This document shows positions 25,701 to 40,700 of a DNA stretch of 64,000 bases, piece after piece. The position numbers and the translations under genes were made by a program. The stretch spans positions 26,904,501 to 26,968,500 of the forward strand of contig NC_092568.1 of assembly GCF_037975245.1 (NCBI RefSeq), in the 5' to 3' direction. The notes under the pieces were generated by a model. That model saw only the letters and a list, made by a program, of their open reading frames with translations. It made no database searches and was not told the DNA's origin. Every line of letters starts with the position of its first letter. The stretch's first letter is position 1. This DNA is from Apostichopus japonicus (Eukaryota > Echinodermata > Holothuroidea > Aspidochirotida > Stichopodidae).

Positions 25701-28700
25701 ACCCTGTTAACTTCACGCAGTTTCACAGAATCAGTTTTCATTAAATTATTAATTTCTCTCCATTGAACATAATTTAATATATACAGGCGATGCGTGATAA
25801 GATACTTGACGTCGTCATCGCTTGCAAAATTGATGTCATGATTAATCATGTGACTGCGTGCTGCACATAGAATTAAACTAGATAATTCATTCTGCCTGAC
25901 AAGTTATATTCACAGATCAGACAACTTGACGTTCAATGAAATGTTAGCTATATATACCAGGAGATATTTTACTGTTCACATTCTGTGTAGCAGTTTTGAT
26001 AATATTTTAATATTGTTTCAAATATTGTTTCATATAAAATACTGAAAATCTAATGCTTCTCTGACTTAACTTTTGCTACACATCTATACATTTATGAAAC
26101 AATCTCAACAAACTGTATAGCCTATTAAAAACTACATAGCCTAGATTCTCTGGCTGAATGGAGTTTTTGAGGCTGATAAAGCAAGCCTGTACTGAGACAC
26201 AGCATAAACATTTAGCTGAAAAGCAGTGGCTATAAAGCTTGGATTCTTAAATTACTGTATGTAGACTGGCATACATTTTCCTTCTAACCTTTAACATAAG
26301 ATGAGTGAAACTTTTCATAGTTTGTATCTTTGCTACTCATAAAAGTCAATTTGATAGATTTCATGAGGTGAGCAGGCAATTATATGACATTACAGTGTAG
26401 ATGAAGGTGCCATGTGTCTTGTCAGAATGGAAAAAATTGGAAAGGAGAAAGGAATCCTGAGATGTTCAAAACCACCATTGTAGACTTTATACTTGTTCGT
26501 TATTTTAAGGCGATCAAAGTCCACCATATATATTGGCATTGGATTCTATCAGACTGTTCGGACACCATTATTTGTATAGTGGCCAGCACCAGTTAGTCAG
26601 TGGACTGTATCTGAATGTTATTAGTGGGTTCTATATAATATCTGTCAGTCAGTCACAGTGACCCGCACAGGATTTCAAAACAAGGTAAATTCCAGTTTAC
26701 CCTCTACCCCATTTTGGTGGGGGCATAAACCTTTATGGACAGTATTGAAGGCAGATTAAACATTTTAAGAAAGAAGGGATGTGGTTGTGGGATTGTTGAA
26801 TGCGACTCCCATGTAGAGGGTCCGGGGGGTCCTCCCCTTGAAAAAATATGAGTTGAGCTGTCAAATGGCGCATTCAGATGCATATTTAGACTACAAAAGA
26901 GGTCTATAATGATGTGTAAATGCAAGGCTGCGCTATTAATAAACACTTCTGAATTTGAGAAAAAAGAACCAACTGAAGATGGAGGTGGGGCCATGGTACC
27001 TACCCCCCCCCCCCCTCCTTGTGCATGCCACTGTTGAGGAAGGCATTTAATATGTCTGTAATCATCAGAACTTCTCTTTTTTGTACATTCCAAGTGATTC
27101 CAGGCTACAAATGAAATTGATCTCAAATGGAGAGGTCACAAACAAGAGAGAAATGGTCATATGTCAAGAATTTAATCAGGAAATTAATACCATATTTAAC
27201 CATGAACTGTTTATATCAGTATGGTAACAGTGCAGGGTATATAGTACAAACTGTTGTCCCACAATACCGACGTGGTGAATACTTTAGCAAACATAAGCAC
27301 ATCTTAAGCAGATGAAGACATATGTTGTTACATAATTGTAAACTGACCTGTTAATTATCAATGCTTACTGCAGTATAATGTTGTCATGTTTCCTTGTTTA
27401 GGTATATGAGTTCTTTCAAACAATCAAGTAGAACACAGTCGACGTAGAGTATTAACATATAACATGTTATAATTTATTGCGTTACATCATGCTGTACAGG
27501 ACAGATATATAGGACGATATGTCCAAGGTTACTTGTTGACAGATGGAGAGACAGGGTGAACAAGGACGAGCAGACGGCATGCTTTAACTTATATATCAAT
27601 ATGCAAATACACAGCTCATTAGCATACAGGTGCAGATTATATAATGTAGTGCATCGTTTGCACACGTACATGTGAATGCATATTCAATAACATTACATCC
27701 CCCTTTCTTTAATAAGTTGGGAGTCTTAGAAAGGCTACAAATCAATTAAACTTTCTTAATAATTACAAGGGCTTTGTAAGTTTGGTAGTATTTCGCAACA
27801 ATACTACACAGCTTGTAAAAATTATAAATCCAACATTATTCTCTTCTTTACTCTCCGACCAGACCTAGTAACATAAACATCTTCCTGTGGGTCTGGACCT
27901 TCCGGTTCTGGTGCCAGAATATTTTCTATTTCTGAACTGGGGTCAGAGTTATCGGTTACAATCTCTGACTGGGGTAGAACCTTTTCCCCTTCCTTTAAAT
28001 GTTTCCTATTCCTCCTCAGGATTCCGCCCGAGTTGGTTTGAATTTCATACGATCGTGGTTCATGTCTTTGCTTTAGTAATGTACCTGGGGTCCATTTGCC
28101 TGAACTTTGGTCTTGTACATATACACTTTGTCCGGGAACCAACGGACTCAAAGGTTTTGCTGTTTTATCATGATAGAATTTCTGTGTGTCTTGCCTATCC
28201 TGCATACGCTCAAAAATTGAATCACGATCAACATTCTTATTTTGTACTCTGATAGGAAGATTAGATTTCACCTTACGATTGAGCAGTAATTCTGCTGGAG
28301 ACGGTATTTTACTGTCTACAGGCGTTGCTCTAAGACATAATAAGGCTAGATAAACATCTGTATTTGTCTGCTTTGCCTTGACCATCGTGTTTTTTACGAT
28401 TTGGACTTGTCTCTCTATGAAACCATTAGACTGAGGATACCTAGGACTCGAGGTAATATGACTAAAATTCCATTGTTTTGCAAAATCCTTAAAGCTTTGG
28501 CTTGAGTATTGACTTCCATTGTCAGATACTAGCTTTTCAGGTATACCATATTCTGAAAACACACTTTTGCACATATCAATTACTGTATTACTAGTAGATT
28601 TGCCTTTAGGTATGGACTTAACAATAAAGAATTTAGAATAGTAGTCAGCAAGTAATAGGTACTCATTTCCACTAACATAAAACAAGTCTGTCCCAATCAC

Positions 28701-31700
28701 TTGCCACGGTCTAGTTGGGAGTTCTGGTTGTTCTAGTGGTTCTGAGGCCTGGGAATTACCATGTTCCTGGCAATGAACACACACTCTAACCATCTCCTCG
28801 ATATCCTTATTGATATTAACCCAATAAACACATGTTTTGGCTCTAAGCTGACATTTTACAACTCCTTGGTGCCCAGTATGAATTTTTTCGAGTATTTCAG
28901 ACTGCATGGTTGGTGGAATAATTATTCTGTCACCTTTCATGATAAGACCATTCTCGATCGTAAGTTCATCTCTAAGTGACCAGTATTTATGGATCACTTT
29001 CGGGACTTCACGGCGCTTTGCAGGCCACCCATTTAATATAATGTCTTTCAAGACGTTTAACTCTGGGTCTGACTTAGTTTCACTATGAAGTGACGTAATT
29101 TTCTCATCAGAGAATTGAACAAAGTTAACAGTAACATGTTGTTTTTCTACTGGACCTTCCTCTAGTGGACTCAACCTAGACAGTGCATCAGCTATAAGCA
29201 TGTCCTTTCCAGGTTTAAATTGAATCTTCATGTCATAACCTTGTAATCTTAATAACAACCTCTGTAATCTAGGTGGTGCTGCACCTAAGTTCTTCAGTTT
29301 TATCATTTCAAGTGGCTTGTGGTCACTTTTGACAATGAAAGATTTCCCATAAATATAGGTGTGAAACCTTTCACATGCATATACAACTGCCAGCATTTCA
29401 CGTTCTATGTTGGCGTACCTTTGTTCGGTTTCAGTTAGGGCTTTTGATGCAAAATAAACTGGTTTAGAATCTTGCAATAACACACATCCAATTCCTTTCA
29501 TGGATGCATCCACTTCAATGACACTTTCCTTATTGGGATCAAAATATGCCAAAATTACTTGCTTTCTAATTAGTTCCTTTATCTGGTTAAAGGATTGATT
29601 ATGGGAGTTTGTCCAATGGAACTCCGTATCGGCCTTCAGTAAGGACCTTAATGGTGAAGAGCAAGTGGAAAGGTTTGGAACAAATGGTGACATGTACGTG
29701 GCTATACCCATAAATTCTTGAAGCTCTTTCTTGTTACTTGGGGCTTCAATTTTTTCTATAGCCTTAACCTTTTCAGGGTCTGGGTGCACACCTTGTGAGT
29801 CATAAATTGATCCAAAAAATTTAATACTTGGCTTCTTGATTTCACACTTCTCGTAATTGAACACAAGTCCCTTCTCTCTTGCCACTTTCATGAGCCTGTG
29901 GAGATTTTGATCATGTTCCTCCTCTGTTTTGCCATACACACCTATGTCATCAGAAATTCCAAACGTACCTGGACATAATTCCAAAATTTGATCCATCTTT
30001 GCCTGGAATATGTCCTGACTAACAGACAAGCCGAATGGCAGTCTTTTAAACCTATACCGTCCAAAGGGACTATTAAAAGTGGTTAGGAAACTGGATTCTT
30101 TATCCAACATGATAGACCAATACCCATGTCTAGCATCCAATTTGGAGAATACGGTACTGTGTGCAAGCCTATGAGTAATTTCCTCCAATGTTGGAGTTTT
30201 ATGGTAAGTACGTTTAATGGCAGAGTTTAAGTCTTTGGGGTCTAGGCATACACGCCACTTCCCATTGGCTTTTTGGGAGTAAACTACACTAGAGACCCAA
30301 TCAGTTGGCTCTGTTACAGACTCAATTACACCTAGTTTCTCCATGTCATCTAACTCTTTCTTGACATCATCGATTATTTGTATTGGACATCTACGAGCAG
30401 CATGAATTACCGGTGAAACATCTGTGTTTATAACAATATGGTAGTTCCCTTCTAATTTGCCAATCCCTTCAAATCTATCAGGGTATAACTTTCTTAAGTC
30501 ATCTGCAGTGTCAATTTTAGTGGTATCAACAGACACTCCACAATGCAAGGTAACTAACTTCAATAATAGGGATGAGTTTAATCCCAAAATAGCTGGACCT
30601 TTAACATCAGCAACATAAAATTCAGTTTCTATAGTTCTATTACGAAACTCACATTTTAGGGTATGAGTACCGAAATGACGTATGATGCTATCATTGTAAG
30701 CCATGACCATGGTTTCGATAGGTTTAGTAGATCTAGGCAGTGGATTACCACTTTTATCGATACAATGAGGATACATTTGTCTAAATATACGCAACGGCAA
30801 TACATTTCCTTCGGCACCAGTATCAACCTTGGCCTTTAGTGTGGCTGGCTGATCACCTATAACTATGTTCAGGTTGACAACAGCTTGATTATCAGCTATT
30901 TTCTGAGGACCATTTATATTGTAAATATATACTGAATCAAAACAAAGTTTTTCGGCACCTCGGTTCAGACGAGAATCACTCTGGTTTACATGTGCATTTG
31001 TCAAACCGTTTACATGTCGCTCATCTTGGAGCTTACGAGGTTTAAAACTGCCTCTTCCCCTTTTTGGATGATCACCCTTTCCATTACGTTTCTTTTGTCT
31101 ACATACGGATTCCCAATGGTTTGGCTTTCCACAATAATTACAATTTGTCCCTTCGGCCGGACACTTCCCCCTGTGTGGATAATTTAGTCCACACCTAACA
31201 CACTTCTGGGTATTTCCAGGATGGACTTTGGTACGACCCTTGTGCACATAATCTACAGAGATAGAGGGTGCATTTAATGCTTCCATATGTGTCCTTGTAG
31301 CCTCAAAGGTTCTTGCTACATCTAATGCATCATCCAACTTTAAGGTTTCATCTTTGCCTAACAGAATTTGCTGCACCTTCATGTGCGATGTGCCAATTAT
31401 TAGCTGTTCAATCAGTCTAATTTCAAGCTCAGTTGGATTAAATTTACATTTACTACCCTGGATTCGGCAGCGGGTTATGAATTCATCAACATTTTCAGAA
31501 GGCATTTGTCTGAATCTTTGAAGTTGGAACCTGCTTAGCCGAAAATTTGTCTTTGGTTCAAAGTGTTTCGCAAACAACGCGAAAATTTCATCACAACTCT
31601 CACGTTGTGTGTCTGTAACATTCCATGTATCAAAAATGTTAATACCCTGCTGGCCCAACCACAATAGTACATATGTGACTTGTATCTTGCCTGATTTAGC

Positions 31701-34700
31701 AGATTGTGCCATGGGGCCATCAAACATTAGGCGACAATGCTTTTTGAAATTTCGAAATGAAGTTGGTAAGTCACTTGAGTTCCAATCAAATGTTGGTGGA
31801 GACACAACATACGAATCCCCCATTTTGGTAACAACGTTTTGGATACTAACAACTAGATTAGAATTTAACAATTTCCAGCACACTAGCAGTAGCACTATAT
31901 AATATACATTACTACAACTTGCAAGCTTAGGCTACTGTACCTTGTACGAGCTTGGCTTAATGTTACGTAACACTCACCAGGTTTGTTTACCAGGTATGCA
32001 ACATTATAGTACATGAAATAATTTTACGATAGTCATACAAACTCGTCTTAGTTCATGGAGAGTATCTGTTGGGAACTCCGTCAGTTCAGGTCACCCGCTG
32101 CACCCATTTACGTTGAGGTTGTACTCCGACAGCAAGTAGACTGGACCAGAAACAAGTTTTGCACCTTGTACAGCACACACTGCATACGGTGGATATCCTA
32201 CACTTTCAACGTATGGAAACTGGAAGACCTTCCAATGACGAGCCCAGAACTGTAGTAGCCAATTCCGCTAAAGGAATATACTGCGCTCTCCTCACAGACG
32301 GTACATCGTTGCCAGTTCGTACTTCTTATTTAGTAATAATGCGTGGACGTGCTCCTGCATCGCATATAAGCCATAGGCAATGGTCTGGAATGTTGATTGT
32401 TCCTTAGGCTGATGTTATACACTCAGCACAATACAAGTATTAATTGGAATAAATAGCATGACTTCTAGATTCTGATGGTATGCCAGTACTGTTGTTTAAC
32501 GTAGTATATGGCAAGCTTCCACTGATGAAATAAATATAAGTCCGGTCGAACTGACTTCTAGACTAATGTTATGCCAGTACTGTTGTTTACATAATTAGTA
32601 CACGGTAAACTTCCACGGATGAAAAAAATACAAGTCCGGTCGAACTGAATGTAACTGAAATGGCGTTTTTTATTACACGTTCGCCTCGTGGCTTGCACCC
32701 TGTCTTCCCAGCGGCGGACTTACTGTATATTGTAGCTTAATCCAACCATGGTTTTTAACTCCATGCTCCAACGTGCTTCGAAGACTTTCATGCCTTAGCG
32801 ACTGTCTATTTCTATGGACTGCTTTCCGTTCGCTGCCACCATGTCATGTTTCCTTGTTTAGGTATATGAGTTCTTTCAAACAATCAAGTAGAACACAGTC
32901 GACGTAGAGTATTAACATATAACATGTTATAATTTATTGCGTTACATCATGCTGTACAGGACAGATATATAGGACGATATGTCCAAGGTTACTTGTTGAC
33001 AGATGGAGAGACAGGGTGAACAAGGACGAGCAGACGGCATGCTTTAACTTATATATCAATATGCAAATACACAGCTCATTAGCATACAGGTGCAGATTAT
33101 ATAATGTAGTGCATCGTTTGCACACGTACATGTGAATGCATATTCAATAACATTACAAATGTAAGTCCTTCTCACCTTCCTCTCCCATACCACTCATCCT
33201 TCCAATGTTTTCTTATTCCATCTTTTAATTTTCCTTCTCCAAGTAGTATAATTTTAAACAAAGGTATACTGTGACAATGCAAAATGTAGATATTAAACAA
33301 GCCTCATTCTTCCTCTCCTTTATTGAATGTTTTGAAAATGCTTTTTTTCTCAACGTTCAGTTCATGAAGTGATTTAAAAATTCTGGTTATGAGTGGATGA
33401 TATGTCATGAATTAGTTTCTACAAACCTCTCACAAGACATAGTTTATTCCCCTGTAGGACCCAGTCAACATTGTCAACTCAATTGTATGCCAAAAGGTGA
33501 AAACTTTTACTACACTCAGGCGGAGATGGTTGTGGACGGCACTCTCTGTGGACCAGATTCATTGGATATCTGTGTTGCAGGAGAATGTAAGGTAATATGA
33601 GCTTTTCATGTATTACCTTTGAGCATCTTTGTTTCATTAGGTTCGGTATTTCTTTTCTTAGTTTCATTGAAACTGGTATTTCTCATGGGAAATGTCTGTA
33701 TTGCAATAAAGCAGTAACAGAAAACTGCATGGAGAATATTGATGTGTTTTTGAGCAAAATGTTCACTAATATTCCTCCCCAAATAAGCTAGAAAGTCATA
33801 TAATAGTATATGTATGTATATGTATATTAGATCCTCCTGCAAGCAGGAACTCGCGAAGAAGCCTCATTGGCTTATCAAAGCCGCAAGCTGACAGAAGTCA
33901 GTCTCTTACTTTCATATTTAACGTCCATGATTATGAATTGTTAATTGTCAACAACTCTGTAACTGGACGACATACGTTCATCTGGGAGTGACTCGAACCG
34001 GGGACCTTATGATTGAAAGGCACCGGTGTTAACCACTGAGCTAACACTCCATAGTCACTTATTTCAATAGTCACTTATTTCAAACATCAACAAGTATTTA
34101 ACTGCCACCATCCAAGCATTTTCCTTCCCTGAGACATCTAATTGAAAACTCCTCAGTGTTTGGGTAAATAGTTGAAGGGTTAGAACCTGTAGGAAGGTGC
34201 TTCTGTTAACATTATTAAAACAAATTTAGCATGCTTAAAGTTTGGGGCCCACACTGATAACTTTATGCTTTACAGAATGGAAATTTCAGGCAGCTTCCAA
34301 ACAAAGATTAGCCGCTTTGTTGTTATGTATAAGTAGTGTTGTTCTGAAATTGTTTACCATGTTTTATTTATCTCATAGAAAGTCGGATGTGACATGATGC
34401 TCAACTCAACTGTTGTATTAGACAAGTGTGGGGAGTGTGATGGAGATAACAGCAGTTGTAAGCGCATCTCTGGGGAATTTTTAACAAAGCAGCTTCAAAG
34501 TGGTAGGTTTCTTGATTTAGTCAAAGTGGGCCACAGTAGTTCCAAAAGGTGTTTTTTTGTGGGGTGGGGGGGGGGGAGGAGCTGGGTAATTGCTCCTCCT
34601 GACCATCATAGCAGATTTTTACTGGCTATTGAGTAAGCTCTTCTTTATGTGCCTTGTAAAATGGTAGGAAAGAAAGGGCATAGTTGATGATGAGGGGAGG

Positions 34701-37700
34701 CGGTGGGGAGAAAGGGTATGGTATGAAGGGGAGTGGAAGCAAGCAGAAACAAAAAAATTGAGTATCAAAGTTTAGGTCTGGGCATATTGAATTCAGCATT
34801 GGAGTTAAGCTGGTCACAGTAAAATGCATTACCTGTACTTTGCCATGTCTCATATCACTCTCCAATCTATTGAACTGCATGTCCAATATAGCCAAATTTA
34901 GCACATTATATGTTAACTGTTTCTTAACTGACCCTAATTGGGTCTTTCATAGACATACACTTTGTTTTTGAAGTTACTGATTACCGAACCGTAGTCCAAC
35001 ACATTCTTCTGGTCGGCAGGATTTTCCATTCTAACTTTGTGACTCTGCCAGCTTTTCATCTCTTCCTTGCGTCTGATAAAAACTTGTCATTTAGCCAGTT
35101 TGATTGCACCTTACCTTGGATTTTCCTCAATCTTATAATGCAGCTGAAATTCCTGATATTCTTCTTCCTACCTACATCAGTTGTAGCATAGGAAAGGTGG
35201 GAAGCAGCAGGGTTCGTTCATCCAAACATGTTATCTATGGTGCAGGCAGGGTTTAAGCAATCGCTAGGGATGTGTCCAACCAGCTATAATATATATGGTT
35301 AATATCATATGCTTGGATACATGTTTTTAGTACTGCATCTGTGTCCTTTTGCTGCTTTACCGACTGACACTACCCAGGTGTCTTTTACAGTGACTCTTAA
35401 GAAGTTTGGAGAAGACATGATGGTGTTCCAGTTTAGTACACCATTTTATAAGTTTGTTCATATTACAGTTAAATTTAATTGGAATCATTATGTGCAGTCT
35501 TGATCTCATTACAGTATTTTGAAGTGATCAAACTAATGCTTTGAAGACTTCATCCTTTACAATATGATAACATGATCTGCATGCTCAACTTACAGGAAAG
35601 TACAATGATGTTGTGACCTTGCCCGTTGGTGCCACAAGTATCTTCATAGAGGAAAAACAGTCATCCAGTAATTTCTTGGGTGAGTTTTAATTAGTTCTAA
35701 TTAAAAACTAATACTGATTTGATTATAATGAAAGGCAGAAATTGAAGGACTCTTGAGATTGCATAATTCATTTCAATTGATAAGAAGAAACATAAAGGGA
35801 AATTATGCCTTTGTCATTAAGTTGATCTCACACTTTGACAGGATTTCTGGAATCTTTGCATCAAAATTTAAATTTGGTACATAAATTGGAAAATATAATT
35901 AGGTGTAATTAGGAATTTTACAAGTTTATGATTTCTTCTCTTATGTTGTATTTTGCTGATAACTGCGTCTAATCCACTCCCAAACAACTTTTTGTATTTT
36001 GATATAACATATTATCTTTGTTCTTGTAGCTCTTCGAAGTGTACAAGGTGAATATTTCATTAATGGTGGTTACATAGTGAGCTCTCCACAAGCTGTTAAA
36101 GTAGCTGGTACAACCTTCCACTATGAACGGCATGGTAGAGACAGTCAGGGAACAATAGAAGTCTTTCAATCTGCAGGTCCCCTTACAGAGGCTGTGATGG
36201 TAATGGTAGGTACCATCATTGCTTTAGTTTTACTGACCCCATGACACATGTGTATTAGTGTGTGACATGAAAGTGCATGCAGGATTCGATAAAAAAGAAA
36301 TAATTCAAATGCCACAACCATTATATAAGCAAGCTGCGCCTTGTTTATTGCTTTCTTATTATCAGCAAAGGAAAAGAAAACACAAATTTGGCAGGGAACT
36401 CAGTAATCTTACTATGGTACTTTAAGGATGCAACATTCATGAGAGAAACACCAGCACACAACTCACAGTCCATAGACTGTGTGTGTGGAGGATATTTAAA
36501 CAGAAATGAAGGTTTGAAATGCTATAGTTAGCCTAATGAGGACACTGAATAAAATTTGATGATTTAAGACAGTGAAGTTGTTTTTGTGATTTCATAGCTA
36601 GCTGGCCAGCAGCAAAGATGTTACAAATGGCTGCTTGCTGCACAATGTTGAATTTGGTTGTTGACCCATTTACTAAACTGTCTGTCAAAATGTATGATGT
36701 GATATTTAAGTGAACAGTTCAAAGTCAGTCTGAAAAATAGACCTGTCTAATAACAATATGAGAACAGTTGACTGAACTTGTATAAAGAATAACCTTGACT
36801 GTGCTTGAGTATTATAGAACAATAACTGTGTCAAGAATAGCTTGTACGTAATGATAAATGTAAACAATGACTTGCACAAACAATAGCCCTACCTCTGCAT
36901 AGTAAGAAAGTAAACAGTGGCATGCTTAAAGGCATTGAAGACTCGCCCCAAACCGTGTGGGGCCATCTGAAAAAGTTAACTTTCTGTAGCTTGCAAGTGA
37001 CATTTTGTTCGTGTCGCTACAAAATGCAGACAGTAATGAAACGTGATACCTTAATTGTTATCTTTAGCTGGACCTGAGATGTCCATCGCTGTATCGTTTG
37101 TATACTGTGCTGTGGGTATTGACCGTAGCTGTATCCACTGAATGTACACTAGTGTCTAATTACCGACGGTAGCAAGCTGTGTGTGTATTTTCTGGGATCG
37201 ATGGTGGTGTTTAACACTTCTGTTACACCTCATTCGAAACTAGGTCAAATTACCGGCATTAGACGTTTCTTTTTGCGCGAGTCTTCACACCCTTTAATGA
37301 GCACCTCTGCCTATGCAAAATAAAGCGAACAACGTCTTGTTCAAACGGTATTGTTGGCTATGGAACATACTCTTCTCTTCAGTAATTTTAGCTTAAGATT
37401 GATAAGATACATAGGAGGTATGGTTAAGCCAAAAGGGAATGGAATCCATGAATGTAGCCTACATACACTGGTAGAAAGTTTGTGTGATATACACACTGCA
37501 GGAGGCATGTACTTGTTCATTCATTAGCCTGTTACATCTCATCACTAATGCATTCATTTGCTAATCTAAAGTTTGTCATTACAGTAAGGGCATTTAAACC
37601 TTGGTTCATAGGTATGCCAGTGTATGATTATTTACATACATTTGTCAAAGTTGTATGTAATGTACTGGATAATGAAAGGTGATAGACTCCTTTAAAGCTT

Positions 37701-40700
37701 TTCATGAAAAAGTAGTCACACTTTAGCTAATCAATAATGTGGAGCATTATGAACTAATTTTCAATCATGGGAAAATAAGCTCTTGTTGTGCAGCCAATTA
37801 CACTGGCAGTGTAAAAGTCAAATCAAGTACGTACATTACTTCAACGCTAGAATCGTGGTTTCAGCAATCATTGGCTTGCCAAATTATAAACTTTCCCCGC
37901 TTTGGCTATAGACCTGTGTGAAAGTATGCTAAAAATGATTGGAATGTTAATTATGTTTGTGTTCAACTTTTTCTAGCATCTTTGAAGAGTTTTCAAGAAA
38001 TTGGATCTAGGTTATTTGCTGTTGAATATGCTAGACAAACAAATTACTGGTGCTAATTAGACATTAGAAGCTCCCATTTTTGCTCCCTTTTATATTTGTT
38101 TTTTTGTAAACTGTTTTCTAGTTTACAATGGTAGAGATGTGGGATAGTGCAGGCAAAGCTTTGTAGCAGTAGGTTATACAATATACCTATCACACACTGC
38201 ATTGCAGAAGGTTGGAGCAATCACTATCCTTTCAAATTTGAAATCACATTTGAAAAGTGTGCAGTGTGCATCCCTATTGGATTTGAAATTTAAAAAAACT
38301 TTTTCTCAATAAAGCATGACCTATTTGTGCAAACAAGAGAGAGCCTTCCTTCTTAATGACAGTATTATGTTATATAAAAGGCATGCATATATTTATGACC
38401 TTTTATTGAACATGATTCAAAAGTTTGTTTTCATGATGGAGAAAGGAATTATTTGACTTATTAGTAATGCCAATTTTAAGCTACTGAAGTGGTGGAAGTC
38501 CAACCAACCATTCATCCATTTTTTTTAACCCATAGTAGTGTGAATAATATGAAATAAGGATTATTTGATACTGATAAACAGCTTCTCTACTCTGATCCTA
38601 AAATCTCTGCATGGTAGAGGAGCGGTACTCTGTCGTCGGTTGTAATCTACAGACTGTTATCACAAGATGAGCTTAGATGGATATAGTTTCCAACAAAACT
38701 TCTCAAATAGCTATTCCCTTGGCAAACAGAGTAAAAGTTGATGTGAATGAACCTGCCACCCGAGAAAAGTGGAAAATAATGATGAGAAATATTTTCTGTG
38801 TAAATATGATGACAATCACGTGCAAAGGTAACAAAAGATAATAAGTCCTATCTTTTGGAGACTCTGAAATTTGGTAACCTTGTTTTGAAAATATGATCTG
38901 GAGGAAACATGATATATTTATTTGAAGTAATTGCTGCACTTTTCAACAACTGGTTGTCTGTTGATGGATAGATGTATTAAGTTCGGTTGGTCTATTGAAG
39001 TATGAGACACAGCTCAAAATGAGGAATTTCTAAGAGGTTATCAACTATGGAATGGGGTTGATAGTTATTCTGTTCTCCCTAAAAGACGTGGGTTTAGAGA
39101 TGATAGGTGATGTAGTTGCATGGTATTGAGATTCACAATAGGATATCTCTATGCTGACTGCTTGTGGTTATGTGTTGCAATGCATTGCATTTTATTTACA
39201 CTGTCTTTTATTGCATTGCATTTAATTGCATATAAATTCCAAGGCAATAGTACAATTTTGTAAGTTCATTCCCTCTTTGGATATGTACTTATGATTTATT
39301 GATGATTTCAAAGTGTTAGCCAAAGTTTCTTTGGCAAAATTATTAAATACTTCATAAATATTTTCTGGTTGTTAAGGAGGGGGTAGAATAAAAAGAGAGG
39401 GTATGGTTGGGGTAAGGGAGTGGAAGTGTTTACTGGGTTGTAATATTAAACTCATGACTCATCACTAACTGAGAGACTGGAACATCTTTGGTTTCCCCAT
39501 GACTCATCTGGAATAGAGGATTTTAGTTTATATAATTTCAAGCATGGTATGAACAATGCTTATATGCAGAGTTAAACTACTGCAAACTGTCTCCCAAACT
39601 CACCATCAAGAAGCTGTAACTTAAGTTGTTAGCAGAGACGGGAGGATGGTTTATGTTTGTAAATCAGGGAAATTATTCCAACTGGGAATTGCCACCTGTT
39701 TCAACATGAAATCATTTGGGATTATTATATTTAATTAGATGATCCACAATCATCATGGATCTCTTAAAAAAACTTAAAAAGTGTCAAGTTTTGTTTTGTC
39801 TGCTGGGAAAGCATCAGCCTTGATAGTTGATATGTTCCAGGCATGGTTTGGCACTGAATTACCTGAAGTATTGTATACATATATATATATATAGGCCTAT
39901 ATATATATATGCTTGATATGCTATTTCCCTGATACAGAATAAATCTTGACATTTCAGTCAAGGATTTGTGATTTCCATTTGGCATTGGCTGTAATCATTT
40001 TAACTAAGTTGTATAATTTTAAATATTGACATGATGATTAATGATTTCTATACTGTAGCATGCATGTATTCAATACAAACACACAGGAAAATGCCTTCAC
40101 CTAGCTAGCTAGCTAGCTAGCTAGCTAGCTAGGCCCACCAGTCGGTATGAAAAATGTGCAACATTGCTGTTTTCCTCTCAAATTTCCCTGCATACCTTCC
40201 TCCCCTTTAGTTTTTTGGTTACTGGCATTGCATACAGTATATACTATGGTTTTCGTAAATTCTACTTGTATTTTTGTCTCTTGTAAAATCTGCATCTCAG
40301 TCAATATTAAAATCTTATTGTGTTTCAACAGTTACTCACTCAAGGCTCCAACACTGGTGTTTCTTATGAATACTGGGTACCCAATGGATTTACACAAGCT
40401 GACACATTTGTATGGAGTGTTGGATCTTACCAGGAATGCTCGGTAGATTGTGGTGGAGGTGAATGAAATTAAAAAATCATCATACATTTATAATGATAAC
40501 ATTTTCCTCTTAGTGCACATATAATCAAGAATCATACCTTTTGTCTGGTTTAAGATGAAGTAGAAGGTTAAAGAAAATAACATTCTTTGATAATGTTGTA
40601 TTCGAAACTACTTTGGATTGCAAAAATGGAACATACAGACTTTGCATATAACAATAGGAGTTGATCTCGCTGTAAATTTACTCATTTCTGTCTCACAATA

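Larger units (their letters stand above)
27382..33157 (-). mobile_element. Complete Ty3/gypsy LTR retrotransposon, - strand
   Basis: A 5776-bp element: two 316-bp LTRs, a leader with a candidate primer-binding site, one long gag-pol frame, a polypurine tract, and a 5-bp AATGT target duplication. The LTRs appear identical base for base and gag-pol has no stop or frameshift, so the insertion is very recent and may be competent. It lies antisense to the papilin-like gene, in the intron between the exons at 24715-24884 and 33458-33591; its right end is about 300 bp from the latter. Protease, RT, RNase H and integrase order is Ty3/gypsy type; there is no envelope gene. Confidence 0.95.
24885..33457 (+). 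other. Intron 2, carrying the gypsy element
   Basis: It is 8.6 kb long, of which 5.78 kb is the LTR retrotransposon at 27382-33157; without the insertion it would be about 2.8 kb. A G/C-run-bounded dispersed repeat lies at about 26700-27045. The rest is plain AT-rich sequence without recognised exons. Confidence 0.7.
36206..40331 (+). other. Intron 6, with a MITE and short palindromic repeats
   Basis: 4.1 kb. Contents: TTAA MITE at 36926-37297, a self-complementary (AT)n around ggcc at about 39881-39911, and a (CTAG)n tract at about 40102-40132. No exon seen. Confidence 0.6.

Noticed and set aside
26704-27126. 140-codon - strand frame.
   Set aside because: It contains a Gly run from a poly-C tract, has no domain features, and lies in a probable dispersed repeat.
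27474-27671. 65-codon - strand frame present twice (also at 32934-33131).
   Set aside because: It lies wholly inside the two identical LTRs and has no known protein features.
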